Part shown: positions 36,850 to 51,100 of the stretch, piece after piece
Layout: each line of letters begins with the position of its first letter
Position numbering within the stretch: the first letter of the stretch is position 1
Assembly: GCF_001649575.2 (NCBI RefSeq)
Contig: NC_051443.1
Location: forward strand, 15,110,690 to 15,174,689
Direction: 5' to 3'
DNA length: 64,000 nt
Origin: Kryptolebias marmoratus
Lineage: Eukaryota; Chordata; Actinopteri; Cyprinodontiformes; Rivulidae
Program-made: the position numbers and the translations under genes
The notes under the pieces: model-generated
Told to the model about the DNA's origin: nothing
The model's database searches: none
What the model saw: only the letters and a program-made list of their open reading frames with translations

Positions 36850-37865
36850 ATTAAGCTAGTAAATCACTTTCTATTCTCATTAAGGACAGCCGTTGACTGG
36901 TGAGAAAGGCCTCTCTGTCCTCCCAGTCATCCAGCTAGCAAATTTGCTGCTTCACCCTTTCGGTGGATGATTGCCTGCTGTGGAAGGAGAGAAGGAGCTT
37001 TAATAGGCTTTAATAGTTCCATGTGAGTAATACATATTGAAAGCACAGCATGTGCCACGTGTGATCTCCGTGGAAGTTCAGATAAAAAAAAAAAAAGTAG
37101 TTTTATTTTTGCAATTTATTAGATTTTGAGCTTTTTGTTTTTGGAAATACAAATCGTGCATCATCTACTTTGCTGTCAACAAGACTTTTGGAATGTTTTT
37201 ATTTTAGAGACTTGCTGCTTTTGAAATTCATATCTTTGGAACAAAAAAACAGAAAAAGGAAGACAGTCGTAGAGTATCTAGATTTCCACTCTACAGGAAT
37301 AGCTCCCAGAATATTTATTCTTTGTGCTTATTCCTTTGTTCCGTAAAAGGCCTAATTTAAATAATATTCTTGTTGTTTCGTGAATCTTCTAGGCGTGCTT
37401 GTAAATCCGCCCCACACCGCTTTCACTTCAATCAAATATCTTATACGTTGACAGTTTTATTTATTTTTTTTATCCTCACCTGTCTGCTAATATTCCAACG
37501 CGAGAGTCCCAAACCAACAATTTGCTCTCACCTGTGCTTTCCATTTTCTTAGCGCAGTAATGCATGCCTGTCATCTAAACAGCTTTTTCTGATGGATGTA
37601 TTAGTGGGTTTGTTCTCACCGCTGAAATGAAGGGTTGAAACCAACATCCTAGAAAAATACACTTTGTTGTCAATTTGTAGGGGGGGAAATAATAAAAAAA
37701 TAGCAAGCTCAATGACATGCCTAGTATTTTTTTAATCACAGCTCATTCTGTTGCTTCAATTTTCCTCATTTTCTTTTATCAATTAAAAAGTAGTTTAATT
37801 AAATAGTGCTTTACCTATTTACAGAACAAGCAGGCATGTATTTTTTTTTTTAATTTAATTTTATG
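36850..37865. other. Intron, nothing recognised
   Basis: AT-rich intronic DNA with A runs near 37,083-37,094. No exon or mobile element recognised. Confidence 0.5.
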
Positions 37866-37867
37866 TC

Positions 37868-38252
37868 TGCAGCTCTCAGAAAGTAATCATTGGATGAAAT
37901 CTCCTACCGGTTAACTTTGAAGTCAGCCCTTTTTAAGATGGCCCGCCACAGCTAAGCAACTTTAGCGTACACAAAAACCCCTTTAACTCAGTCGGTTTTA
38001 GAAATATCGAGATCAAATTCGATGTGCTAGTAGCCAAGAGTCATTCAAAGCACATACTTTGAGCACTAACAGATGATACCACATATTGCATTATCACATG
38101 AGAGTACCCTTAATGTTTCAGTTTTTGTCAAGGCTTGACCAAAAATGGCTAATAAAGCACATTTCTCAGCATGAGATCATCTTAGTCTAAACCTCTGACA
38201 TGAAATGTGGTGGGCGATGTGCATTCCTTCAAGGAACTCAAGGCCTTTAATT
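37868..38252 (+). repeat. Unclassified dispersed repeat, copy D (5'-truncated)
   Basis: It begins within the core at 'agctctcagaaagtaatc' and continues with 'ttaactttgaagtcagcc', 'aagatggcccgccacagc', 'ggcttgaccaaaaatggc' and 'gtggtgggcgatgtgcattc'. It ends 'aaggaactcaaggccttta'. The 3' end matches copies B and C, while about 100-200 bp at the 5' side are missing. 5' truncation would fit a retroposon, but no poly-A tail is present. Confidence 0.75.
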
Positions 38253-38275
38253 TATTCAAGCATTCATTCCGCTTT

Positions 38276-38382
38276 CATAGACCTTTTTCTATTTTTCTAG
38301 TTCTTTATATTTTTATAATTCTAGAGCAGCTGTAACGGTTAACTTTCCCCACTGAGGGATCAATAAAGTAGATTTTATTTTT
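38276..38382 (+). mobile_element. 3'-tail fragment of a teleost LINE/SINE
   Basis: The phrase 'gagcagctgtaacggttaac' (38,325-38,344) followed by 'tttccccactgagggatc' and 'aataaagtagattttattt' matches the 3' untranslated end shared by some fish LINEs and their partner SINEs. It directly follows copy D of the dispersed repeat. No coding part remains. Confidence 0.6.
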
Positions 38383-38389
38383 TCTTATC

Positions 38390-41300
38390 TTTCAACTTTT
38401 GAAATGGAGTTATTTTGAGGTGTCTCCTTGACTTTATGGCTGTTTTCTACAGGCACAATATATGAATTGTACCTGTTTTCAAAAAAACTGCACTCTGTTA
38501 CCACTATTCAGGAGTAATGTTATCATATTATTATTTTTGTCATTTAAAATGCTTCTCAAATTGCTCTCGAAGTAGAATAATTTGAAACCAGAAGTGGGGA
38601 AATCAAAGACATTAAAATTCTTTGAGAGTCTGTTACTCCAATCAATGAAAAACAAGTCATGATTACAGTGAACCCAAAACTGATTAATACCATGCAACAC
38701 AGCAAAAATATCTCTGTAGATTTATCACCTACTACTCATTAAATTAGGACAAGTAACCAGAATACGTTACATCTCAAATCTATATGTTACCTAACCTTAT
38801 GGCCACCTTAACCATATTGATTCTTAAGTACCCATTTAAGCTCCTATTATGTCAATCAAGCCACCCTGGCTTCTAAACACCAATGAATTAGGGTTATTAT
38901 CTGTAAAACTCTGGAATTATTATGATGAGGACTCATTGAAAAGAGTGAAATTAGCTAATGATGCCATAAAGACCTGATAAAGACTTTGTATTTCATAAAA
39001 AATGCTGACACTTTTTGAATGGATATCTATTTGAGCAAGGGGTATCGTACAACATATTGTAATGTATATTGTAATGTACATACTAATGGCCTAGTGCCAA
39101 TTAGGAAGTCTGTGGCCATTAGTGTTGTTCATTTAGTTACAGTGGCTTCGCTTTAGACATTGGATGACAGTATTCATCTTTACGATTACATCTTACTTGT
39201 CACAGAGTCCTTTTATACCGCTTTTCTTTTTTTTATATTCAAATCAGGTCAAGTACTTGTAACCATAACTTGTAATAGCCTGATTAAGTCATAATAGTTA
39301 TAATCATAATAATGAAAGACTACTGAATTTTAAAGGCCAAAAACCCCTCAGTACAGTCACAATCACCCCCTTGTTTGGGCATTGACTGCTCCTTTTCTAA
39401 TTTATAGGCTTTCACTCAAAGATCCATTGAAAGGATTCTATTGTAGAATTTCTTTTTTGTTTTTTGTATGAACTAGGTGCATGTATGTTCCTTTAAATAA
39501 AAATGACTGAAAGTAAACATAATCGATCTGTTTCGGAAGATATCAAGTGATTTCCAACCCAGTTCAGTGCTTTTTGAAACCTGTTTTTTTCTGGCAATGA
39601 TAAGCTATTTTTTAATGTACCATGAGACAACATATGATTTACGCATACCTTAAGCCAATTTGCTATAGTTTGCTGTCATATTCATATACTGTCCATGTCT
39701 ATTTCCTTTCGTTTATGATTACTTTCTTACTTACTTACTTGCTCATTAATTGCCAGATGCATATAAACTCTAATGACCATGGTCTTGTCTTGTTTCCAAT
39801 ATACTGTTAGATGTCCGATTGTTTTGTCAAACTAGCGTCAGAGGTTATTGGAAAAGGGGGAAAGGACCACGAGTCTCCTTCCCTCTCTTGCCCGCCTGCT
39901 CAGCTTTGATTTATTACCAAGGTGTCACAGAGAATGGATGAGTGGAAAGGGCAGCGTGAAGGAAGTCTACAGAGCCGCTTCCCCTTCCCCTTTCTGCTTT
40001 TGTTTTCTTTGTCCTTTTCTTAAATGGTAGCAAACAATGATAGATAACTATTTATCCAATAACCAAATCACTTCAGTGATGCAAACACCCCTGTTTTGTA
40101 AAAGGCTGTGCTTAGATTTTTCCAAAATTGTTTCCTTCCCTGACCTTTTCCGAAGCCTTACCATCTTGCTATGCTGTCACACCATCCTTTTTACTTTAAA
40201 AAACAGGTTGTTAATGCAGCTTTAAAAAGATGTGTACAAAACATGTTTTTAATTTAGGTTTTGTGGCATGAAACACTTACAAATTCCACTGGGATCATTC
40301 TGCCCTGCTACTCTTTGTCACCCTAGATAGTTTTCTTTTCTCATTTTAAGTGGTGTTATGGAACTGGGTGAAAATCAATACCTTTTGGCAAGATGTTTGA
40401 CTCTGTAAACACCTCATTAAAAGTTCACCTTACTAAAAACCTTCTGGCACTTAATGCAAGATTGAAAGCATTCAGGTGCCTCGCCGTTCTCTATCACCTC
40501 TATCCATCGTTTTGGCTCAATCATTACTTTCCATTTTCTCGCATTTTTTTTTCCTTTGTCTTTTTCAGGCATCTTATCACACTCTGGCTTGTTGAGCAGC
40601 GTTTTCCCTCACTCCGTCTCCCTGCTGTATCTCGCTGAGCAAAAGTTAACAACAAACTCAGCTTGCTTAGTGATGGAAGATTAAAAGCTGCAGTCTCAAA
40701 GTTAAAAGCTAATGCACAGAACTCTGTTCCCCGTGGTGCAGAACATGAACACACTGTGCTCGAGCCCAGTTTTATTTTATAGCAGGGTTCTGTTTCACCC
40801 TGCGTGGCAAAAAAAAAGGGGATAAAAGTCAGTAGGTGAAAGCGAAAATGATTTTAATCTAAGACTACAGGGATATAAACATTTTAGCATAAAAGATTAT
40901 CTAACAGAACTAAGAGATTTACAAAACCAAGTGTGTTTTGGAGTTGTTTCAAACTGGCAAATAGCCATTTTGAACAATTTAATATCTATATTGACCTATA
41001 GAGACTAAAACAAAGCCTACATTTCCACATAAATACTCACTCTCTGGAGGCCTTATTTGTGGGAGGAATTATTTTGCTGTAAAGCCACTGCTGTTGTTAT
41101 ATACTCTTGCCTTTTGATTTGATCATATGCAGCATTTCAGCACTGCGACATTTCAGCTCCAACAGAAAACCATTACATTTGGATGTGTTGATTAAACTTT
41201 CCTGACTGACTTGTTTAGCAGGCTATCTTTTGGCCATAATCTGAAAAATCACTTCTTTTTTTTTTTACATTTACATCTCTATCCAGTTTCTTTTCTCCAT

Positions 41301-44300
41301 CATTATCGTATATTGCACTCTCTGGATAATAGATTTCAAATTCTGTCTGCTCCCATTGTGATTTGTCAGCAATCTCTTTGGTTAATGATGTAATTAAACC
41401 GTGATAATCAATACACCACTGACACTTGTATTTGTGGAGGATCAACTTATGATATTAGGCTTAGCACCCTGATGGAATAAAAGGGGCAATTATAATATTG
41501 TTGATTTTTTTTCTTTTTCCCAATGAGACCTGTTATGGTAGTAAATTATCTCATAGAAGCAAGAATATACAGTTTGTTATCTTTTGATGTTTTGTGTAAA
41601 ATATTAAAAAATAGATTTTTCTTTCACCTGCAGCAATCTTATTCAAAGGTGCTTCTTCTTTAAACAAGAGGGCATCATTTGTCTGGCATGCAAGACCCAC
41701 ACAACCACTTTTTTTGTTTGTTTGTTTGTTTGTTTAATGGAGACAGACCTAAGAAAAAGATATGATGAATAATCTGTAACAAGTGACACTTGCTGGCTGA
41801 AGTCCTTTGCAGGATCTGTATTTTGTAATTACTTCACCAGAGTCTCCTCTCTTGCTTTCTGCCACTGGCTTTGATCTCAAGATAATCATTTGATCTTTAC
41901 GGTTGCTGAGAGGCACACTGTGGTTGTCTTTGACAGAGTAAACAAAGAGCCTTATGTAAATGCCTCTAATGAATGCACCAGCTTTCTTCTATTTATTTGT
42001 CTTATTTATGCAAAGCAACACCTTGCACAATTGTCCTCATGCTATTCCCAGGAAAAAGCTGTTGAGAAATGACTGTTTGTTGGGCAACCTCATCTTTTCC
42101 TAATGTTGGTTAAATCAGTACATCCATCCATCCGTCTGCTTAAACATTTTAAACTCACTTGAAGAGTTTCACTGTCACCTCCTTTTAGAACTTCAATTCT
42201 AGTACTTTTTTTTGCCTCAGCGCTGTTGTATGTGTGCTTCTGTCGGTCTACAACAACTTATCTTCATAACTTGTTTAAAAAAAAAACCTGAGCAGTGCAG
42301 CTCACAAGAGAGCATGCCACAAGCTGATCCCCAAAGATTCATAGACTTTCTATTTGTACACTGTAAAGAGGCTTTTTAGTTCATACAATGAATGCATAAT
42401 GTGACACTGATTTATAAAAGCAATTCCATTTAGTTGGTCTTTTTGCTCTTTGGGCTTCTCTGGTGTGTCTCAACCACATAATAGAAGGCCCCATGTGACA
42501 ACAACTGTGTAATGTATTTGCCCTCTTTGTAAAATACTTTTTATAATGCGAGCCAGACATTGGGGACACAGGGACTTTGGGTAAAATCTATCAGCTTGCA
42601 CTGAATATCTTAAAACATAGCATGACAAGCAGACTGGTTAAATATTTGACTGTTTCAAAGTGCAAAGTTTAAATTTGCCCTTTCGAACCTGCATGGAGCC
42701 TGTGTTCATAATGAATGGGCTGCAAAAAATGCAATGCATAGGATTGTACAGGACTTCCGCTCTGGGTCAGTGTTAATTGCCCGTAGGTTTGCCCAAGGGT
42801 GTTTGATGCTGTATTTACAACTGGTACTTTAGTGGTCTCCTCGTGTTTCTCGATTCATTTGTTAAACTCGAATGGACCTCATTTGTGTTGCCTGATTTGA
42901 GACAATCCATACATTTTTCCATTGGGGATCCATTTAGGTCACAAATGGAAAGCTACCTTGGGTATGTCCATGCAGATCCATGTTCGACACAAATAGGGCC
43001 CCAGATTGAGGTCCCAAAGTCATTTTTGACCCTTGTATTCCAGCACAACCAACACCTTTTTATTTAACCCCCTATATATGTTGGCTACAAACTTTTACAG
43101 TTGTCATCACATGTCAGTTTCTCTGCAGTTTGACACATTTTCTCCACTTTTGGGAAATTTAAGGAAACGTTATTGAATTATCTTAAAACAGAACTTAATC
43201 TGTTTTTATGGGTTTTGTAGCATATTTTGTAACTTCATCTTGAGTCCAGACCTGTAGGAAACACTAAAAATAACGGTAGCCAGCAAGATATTTTGATTAC
43301 ATTGTTCTTGAAGGATACAAATAGAAAAAATAGATTACACAGCCACTCACTGAATAATTGAACGAGCATAACATAATTTTATTTTGCCTATTCAGATCTT
43401 AGATCCTATTTCAAAAGCTTTAGAAAACCTGAATATTCCCTAAACCCTAAAAACCTTCTAAATAAACAAACAAAAAAAAACAACAACTTTAACCTGTCCA
43501 CTAAATCTTTTTTCCAAACCTTGTGAGAAACTATACACATAAAAAAAACTACTTGAAAGGTCAAGCCTTAGGCGTGAACAGGCTGTTCATTTAAATGAAG
43601 GTAGACTTTTCCTATTTTAGCCTCCACTACATTCTGAAAACCTCCAGCACATTTCTGTGAGTCAGTAGACTCTGAAACAAACACAAGGTCCAGCTCTGGC
43701 TGTCTAACTGCAGATGTTTAATTGCTTTAAACATTTGCAGAAAAAAAAAAAAAAATTGGAGAGCGGGCAGTAACTTTGTGACATTGAGCGAATCAGTCGA
43801 TCAGTCAGCCCCTCAGTCATTTAGCTTTGAACCGGTGCCGTTTGCTCCTGTTTGGAATTTTTGCTTGGAAGTTGCGGTCTTGCTTAGAAATGTGAAGCTC
43901 ATCTGAACGAGGAAGCTATCAGGCTGCACAAAAAGTAGGTTAAATTTCCTCCGCCTGGGCAGTGCTTCCGCTCTTGTGTAGGTTCGAACTTATCTTACAG
44001 GAGCTGAAATGGAAATGCAGCATACCTAGCAGCTGATACTCAGCCAGACGGTTGCAGACTTCTCCGTGAGAGCACACCGTGTGACATACGACTAAAGCTG
44101 CTTTTGGCAGGTTCAAGTGCTTTTCACATATTATTCAGTCCTCAGTAAAAAAACAGGTAATAATGCATTCAACCAAAATGACAGACTTAGTCAGTAATTT
44201 ATTCATGCTAAATGCATTTTCTTTTTCTCTGCCTAAAAAGGTTCGGTTTATAGTCAATTCTTGATATGCTTACTATTTAGGTTTACTATAACTCATTGTT

Positions 44301-47300
44301 TGTTTGTTTGTTTTCATTTAAATTATTATTATTATTTAATTGAGTAAGCAGTAATGCTGGAAGGTCACTTAGGCAACAAAATAAACTCTATGAAATGAAG
44401 CAGGATAAGCCTAAAAACATGTAGGTAATTTCAGGGATTACAAAAAGTACTGTCCAGGGTCATGCATGTCTGGTTAATTTTTTATTTTAAATCTATTAAA
44501 GGAGTGTTCATGGTTCTGCAGGTGGCTCCCTGAGCTGTTTTCTGTCACTCTGCCTCTAACGAGCTGATGGCCGGGGTGGGCTTTAGCCCCTCTTTAACCC
44601 TGAGCAGGATGAAATGGGTATGAGGAATCCATGAGTAAATGAGTTTTTTTTTTTATCATTATTATTTTTTTTATCAGAGCTGAAATGTATCAAATTGTTC
44701 CAGCTAACCCTGTTAATGGGGTTATTGAAATCACATAAGAGTCTTCCTTTAAAAAAACACGACAAGCGGGGTGTGTGCCTCAGAAAAGAGAGGGTGGAAT
44801 CATTGTTCATATAAGCTGTTCTCAATGATATTTAAGACCCATAAAATTTGATTCCCGCCAGAATTTGTTCTGCACCTTGGGAACATCCAATCAGCTTTAC
44901 ACACCTCACTACATCCCCATGGGTCCTACAAAAAGACTTTAAACCTTTTATCTAAGCTGGTGTGTTTGTACCTATTTGCATTCCCTCCGAGCTATACAGT
45001 CACCGAGATTTCCTCTCAGATAAAGTGTGCCCATTAATCTCTCCTCAACTGATGTGTTCCCTCCCACTTTTTTTTTTTTTATGCTCTGTCATCCACATCA
45101 GTTTGAGTCCCTGGTGGCTGGTGGAAGTGACTTTATCTGCACAGGAACACTTGTTTTAGAATACTTATTCCTTCCTTATAGCCAGTCCAGATAATGTTGT
45201 CTTATTATTTCAAAACACAACTAGGATTTTTGAAATGTCACTAAGACAAAACAATCTCGATATGCTGTCGGCTTTTCAATGTAATGTGGGAAATGCTATG
45301 TTTGGATAGCAAACGTACCATTATCACAGACATTACCACAGACATTTTGCAAAATGGACACATTTTGTTGCATTTGAACCTTTCATCTGCACGCAAACTA
45401 GGTTTGGGGAGGAAAACCAGACGTTTTAACAACAGCTTTCCAGAGTTGACATTAAAAAAAAAAATACATTTAAAAAAACTGATATAGCAGTTTACTTTGT
45501 GCATTTCATATGTAGCTTTTATATAGGGTTATAAAGCTCCATGCAATAGCTCTCTTGTTAGAAACAACAACAATTGAGTCCCCTTTATTTATCTGTCTCA
45601 CTTAGTCCTAACACTGCCATTAGGAAATTTCAAACATCGGCTGTAAAGGTTCATGTTTGAGAGAAAATAGAAAACAGTGTCAAAGATAAAATGAGCTACA
45701 TTCTTTTAGCATATTTAGCCATAATCATGATGCTCTCCCTTTTTACTTTTGATATAACATGAATGTCAACATTATTGCCATTTAGCGGTTTTAGCATTTT
45801 TGTTGCTCATGTGGATGGTGGTATTTAGTTTAATTTGAAAAAAACAACAACATGTGGATAATCTGATTAAAAATATATCCACAGTCATATAATCAGAGCC
45901 TTTAGTTAGAGGAGGTATTGTGTGGATTAGGAAATTGACGGAAAAAAAAGAGAGCTTAATACCCCGTTGTTCCTCTGGGATGCCTATACAACATTCCTAA
46001 TTTGGTATTATTTCACAAAATATTGCTGTCCAAAACCGGGTCCTTGATGTGAGCATTCACAATAAAAGATGGGGAACCATCTGTTGGACGTAGGGTCGTT
46101 TATGTGATAAGGTGCAATGTGGTTCTGTGTCATTATCAAATGCCACACTGTTTTATTTACCCTTGCAGAATATGCCTCCTGTAGTATTTAATCTTCTCCT
46201 TTTATACAGCAGCAGTCATGCTGAATGGAGGTGCTTTCAGTGTACTTATGATAAGCCTTGGGGGAGAATTGGGGTTTGCCCTCACACGCTGTAGGTCTGT
46301 GCGAAAGCATTGGTATGCTGTCCTTGTATTTGTTTTGCATTGGGTTCTGTTACAGAGGACACTGTATGCGTTTCTCACCTTTTTTTTTTGGTTTGGCTAC
46401 AGATTAGCAGTCACCTAACGTTTGCCCTTACACATGTGACAGAGCTAATCTGAGGTCTTCAAAGGTGATGTTTTCTGACCGGTGCAGAGTACCGGTGCGC
46501 ACATATTAAATCACAGCATTTATTTTGTGTTGGTTTGTGTTCATTCATCAGCGGAATCAGTTGCTTTTAGATTCTTAAGTTTAGATGTTTAGACACATGT
46601 TTGAAGTTGTCCAAATTAAACTGATTAAAGCTGAAGATGAAATGTTCCCCATATTAACAAATACAAAATGTTAACAGCTTACATTCTCAGGCCTTGAGAC
46701 ATATTCTCCTTCCATCTGTTTCACTGTGATTCAGCATAACACATTCAGGGGGAGTCTGGAAAACACACTCACATGTCTGGTTTGTTGCTAATGTTATCTC
46801 TTTTTAAATAATTTGCTCGCAAATCTAGAAAGCCGCGATGATCATTCCTTATCATCTGGCACTGGCCAAAAGTTAAGTTTCTTAATGTTGCGGGAAATTT
46901 TGTTTTTCCAATTGTCTGATTCATTATTCAAGCGGATTCATATGCACATATTTAACAGATTTTTTTTTTCTCCCACATTTCCAATTAACACAACTTACAC
47001 TCTTAAACTCATCTGCAGCATAACCTTGGCAAAAATAATTTAAAATAAAACCACAAATGTCATTGTTACAACATTTGTTTTTTCCTTTAAGTTTCTGTTC
47101 CTCCACAGTTCAGAAAGTATCTTTTGACTTTTGTATAGAAAGTTACACATGTAACAATGTAGCTCAGAGATTAGAACTGAACAGACATCATGGCAACTAA
47201 CATCACATGAATGGAAATGTATATGTTTGGCTTTTTTTAATTTGCAATTGTGGAGCTCTCAGGGCCTTTTTTGAATGGCAATAATAATAAAAATATACTA

Positions 47301-47860
47301 GGCAGTTGTTCTTTGTTAGATTGTATGCATAAATTCTAAACACACGCACGTCATAATAAACCAGGCCATATATAATCTCCATTTTAAACTATTCTCTATT
47401 GCCTGCAATTGTTTAAAAAGCAGACTGGAAACAAGAGACGTCATCTCATATCAGGATGTGTATGGTGTGCTTTCCTACCCATTAGTCCAATAGTGTGATC
47501 ACTGTTCTGTAATATGATCACAATCAGGACAAATGCACTATTAACTCTGTAATGAGACAGCTCAACAAACAAAATTAATGGGATCTCTCTAGTTATCAGC
47601 ACTTAGTTAGGCTTGTAGCGATGCCATGTCTGACTCAGGGCGGATGCTCTTTGTCAGCTGAAGTGAACACATGCAAATCCAAGTTGATTTTGTTGCCTCT
47701 GTGCTCCGGGCAACATTGCACTAGATTAGCTTGGACACTCTCATTTTAGCGTCTCGTAACATTTTTAATATTGCAGTAAAATCTGTAGATGTACCATCAC
47801 GGGGGGGGGGAAAAATAAGGAAATTTGTTAAACAGAAAATGACCTAACACTAGGTGATTC
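38390..47860. other. Intron, no exon recognised
   Basis: About 9.5 kb of AT-rich intron. It holds a perfect 12-bp tandem duplication at 39,054-39,077, a (CTTA) run near 39,724-39,740, a (GTTT)5 run at 41,716-41,735, a second GTTT run near 44,297-44,312, and a direct duplication of ACCGGTGC around 46,479-46,498. The rest shows no recognisable gene, RNA or transposon. Confidence 0.5.
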
Positions 47861-47864
47861 CATG

Positions 47865-48158
47865 CTCTAGTGCAACATTTCCCAGAGTTGGGGTCCGGAC
47901 CCCAATGTGGGTCGCCCCAACACGAAGTCGGAGTCCTCATATAATCTCCAGATATCTTCTTACAATTATAAACCTTGTTTTTATGATATATGTGCGCCAT
48001 AACTGTTACAGAGAATAGAAATTGAAAAGAAAAAAGCACAATAGATGTTAAGCTCATTAGCATTTTTGGATATTTAAACAGATAACAGATGAGGTCACAT
48101 TTGTCTCTATTATTTTATGGGTGGGAAGATGAAAAGTTTGGGAAGCACTGCTCTAGTG
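47865..48158. mobile_element. hAT-type MITE, 278 bp, with perfect 8-bp target duplication
   Basis: The element spans 47,873-48,150. CTCTAGTG lies immediately on each side (47,865-47,872 and 48,151-48,158), the exact 8-bp duplication expected for hAT transposition. The ends are imperfect inverted repeats. The left reads CAACATTTCCCAGAGTT. The right, on the other strand, reads CAGTGCTTCCCAAACTT, close to the common hAT terminus. A perfect 18-bp palindrome (47,888-47,905) lies just inside the left end. No transposase frame is present, so it needs or needed an active hAT partner. The unmutated duplication suggests a fairly young insertion compared with the other relics here, although the ends have drifted. 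Confidence 0.88.
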
Positions 48159-48164
48159 TATTGA

Positions 48165-51100
48165 CATCTACTCTTTGCATATACAGTATAAAGCTGAAAT
48201 GAGCTCCTAAAGTGTGGACTAAATTTTGTAATAGTTTGTGCCAGTGCAATCCTTCATAAAGAATAATAATAATTATATAAAAAAAAAAACTTCTAAAACT
48301 GAACCAGAGTTGGAAATTAATCCAAAAGATTGCTGACATATGTGCTTATTAGGGAACAAGAACATGTGCAAAAAGGAAGATAATTTCCCCATTTTTATCT
48401 ATTTGAAATGCCAATGGTCAGGACAAGGTTTTCTGATGTTCACAATGCCTTTTATTTTGTGGAATTTTACTCTCTTCTGGGTTATGCAGACTGAAAAATG
48501 CAGTAATAATTGGCTTTGAAGTTGTTTTAAAATTATTTATTCCTTTTTGTATGACCTGCCAGGCTGTAATGACATTTTTCCTTGCTGTCTCTTTTTTTTC
48601 ACTCTGCAAACTAGAAGACTATTAGTGGGCGACCCCAACTTAAACCGGATATACAAAGTACACATTAGATTTATTTAAGCTTCTCTCAGGCATGGATTTT
48701 CCATTATTTGGATGATAAGTTTAGCGATTAGCCCTGTCTGAATGATCAGTATTTCTTTTACTTTATTTTGTCGACAGCTGTCAATTAAATTAACTAACTG
48801 CAGCACCCATTTAAAAAAAAAAAAATTATTTATTTTTTAGAATATATTTACATGTTATTAATATCCATGTTTTCAACCCCATCTGTTCACTGCTGTTGTG
48901 TTCAATACAGCGCTGAGTATTTGTTAGCTTGATTAGAATTTTGTTCGCAAAAAGATGGCATTAGGACAAAACTCTTTGTGGCGGTGAAGCTTTTTTGTCT
49001 GAGAAACAACAATGACAATGGAGCCCTCAGGTAAGGAAAAAGAGGAGGCTTTTCTCAACTTGAGTAGAATAACACAGACTGGTTAATAGGCTTAAACAAG
49101 TAGTAAACTGACATTTCCAGTCGGAGAAATGATGAATCTATGAGGACTTGATTGATGTATATGCCTCTATTGCACAAATAACAGCATTGTGTCTTTGTTG
49201 TTTGTCATTTTCACAGGCATGTCTGAATAAACCCCTGAGAAATCACCTTGAATGACTTAACATTATTTAAAAAGACCAATGAAGCCATTAAAATTATAGC
49301 TCGCATGTGAAAGGAGCCTAATTTTTTTAACATTTTTTTATTTTTGTGAACCTAAAACTGTGTTCAAAATCAAACCTAAAATCGAATCTGCATTTGTTCT
49401 AAACTTTTGTAAACAGCCATCAAAAGCAGAGTAATGAGCCAGCAGTATACATTTATTGAAGTATAAATGTTCAGCTTCCCATGTTTACATAAAGAAAAGT
49501 ATAGTTATTGGCAGCAAACTGTTACCACAAGACATCCTTTTTCAAACCTTCACTTTTATTTGGCGCTTGTATTCATATTTGCCACTTGTTGAATGCTGTC
49601 AAATGATCTATTATTAATAAAACTGCTGGACAACATGATGATGAATTTATTCCTTAGTGCTTTCTCTATTACACGCACTGATCCACTAGAATTTGCCAAA
49701 CGTCGCAATGATGATGAAGTAGGTAGATGATTGCCAGAATGTTGCCTCTCATCAGTCATATTAATTGCATTTATATGCCATTATTACAGCCTCCTAATGG
49801 ATGAAAGCTACTAGCAAGCGTGCTCTTGTGTCCTTAACTTAATTTAGTTTGAGCTAATGTGGTTTTTTTCTTTCTTTCCCCCCCCATCTCAGTGCAAATT
49901 TTGATCCGAGTCCTGTTTTCTGATATCTTCATAATATATATATATATATATATCTACAGTATATAAGTTGTTGACTCAGTTTGATTTATCATAAATTTGA
50001 ACAAGCTTTTTAGTTTCAAACCTATTGATCCAATGACTGGTAAAGGTTGCATGGCTTAAGAAGTCAACATCCAATACACAGAGATGAAAACATGTTGGGG
50101 TTTTTTTAGGTATTGATTTCATTTCATTCACTCCAGCGATGCCTCCCAGACTGAAGCAAAAAAAAGCGTGTTTTATTTTTTATGTATTTTTTATTTTTTG
50201 GAGACGGGGGGGTGCATTTTCTGTTAAACTGAGCCAAAAGGAAAATAAAATTACATCACACGTGCAGTATTTGTTAGTAAATTATGATCAGTATTCCAAA
50301 GCATTTTTCACAGGCAAACAAATTCAGGCAGAGATAAACTTTTCTTTTATTGCCTGAAACCTTGAATTTTTTTTTCGCTTCAGGTGTTTTTATTTTTTAT
50401 TTTTTCACATCCTCTCTTAAACTGACAATATCTGCCTAAAACTCACTGTAGAATCCTTAAAAGTAGTAAAAGACTTTGATAATTACATGATCGAAAAAAC
50501 AAAACACTACAACCTGCTAATGCCGTGGTTTGCCTTCATACAATATTAATTGAGATATAAAAAGGATTTTAAAGTATAAAATGCCTTTAAAATTGACATT
50601 TGTTGTGTTCAGTATTTTCCCAGCTATTCAGGTTGATTGTGTTGAATAATAAATGGAGGAAAAAAAGGCCTCCACCTGCTTGACTCGTGTTTTGATAAGT
50701 CTCAGACCAAATTTTTGTTATTAAATGTATTCTACGTGTTTGCTGTTGTAGAAGATTACAGAGGCTTATCCAGTAATCACAAGAGTACATAAAACAGGTA
50801 CATTCATGTTCATATTTTCTTCAGACGTGAAGATAAAAGTGAGTGCATCTTATCTCAATCTTGATATTATATTGCTGCTTGCTTGGCTCGTAAACAAGCA
50901 TTTCAAACAGGCTTATTGAGACTGACAGAAAGCCTTTGATGCACTCTCAAGAGTAACTTATAAAACCAGAAATAAAACCCTTTACTTGTGAATGTTTTGT
51001 ATTTTTCAAAGCATTTCGCAAAGTACTGTTGGAAGGCACTGTGGTTAGAACTCCTCTTTATGTGGAAGGAGTGGCAGAACGCCAGAGGAGCTTTTTTTCA

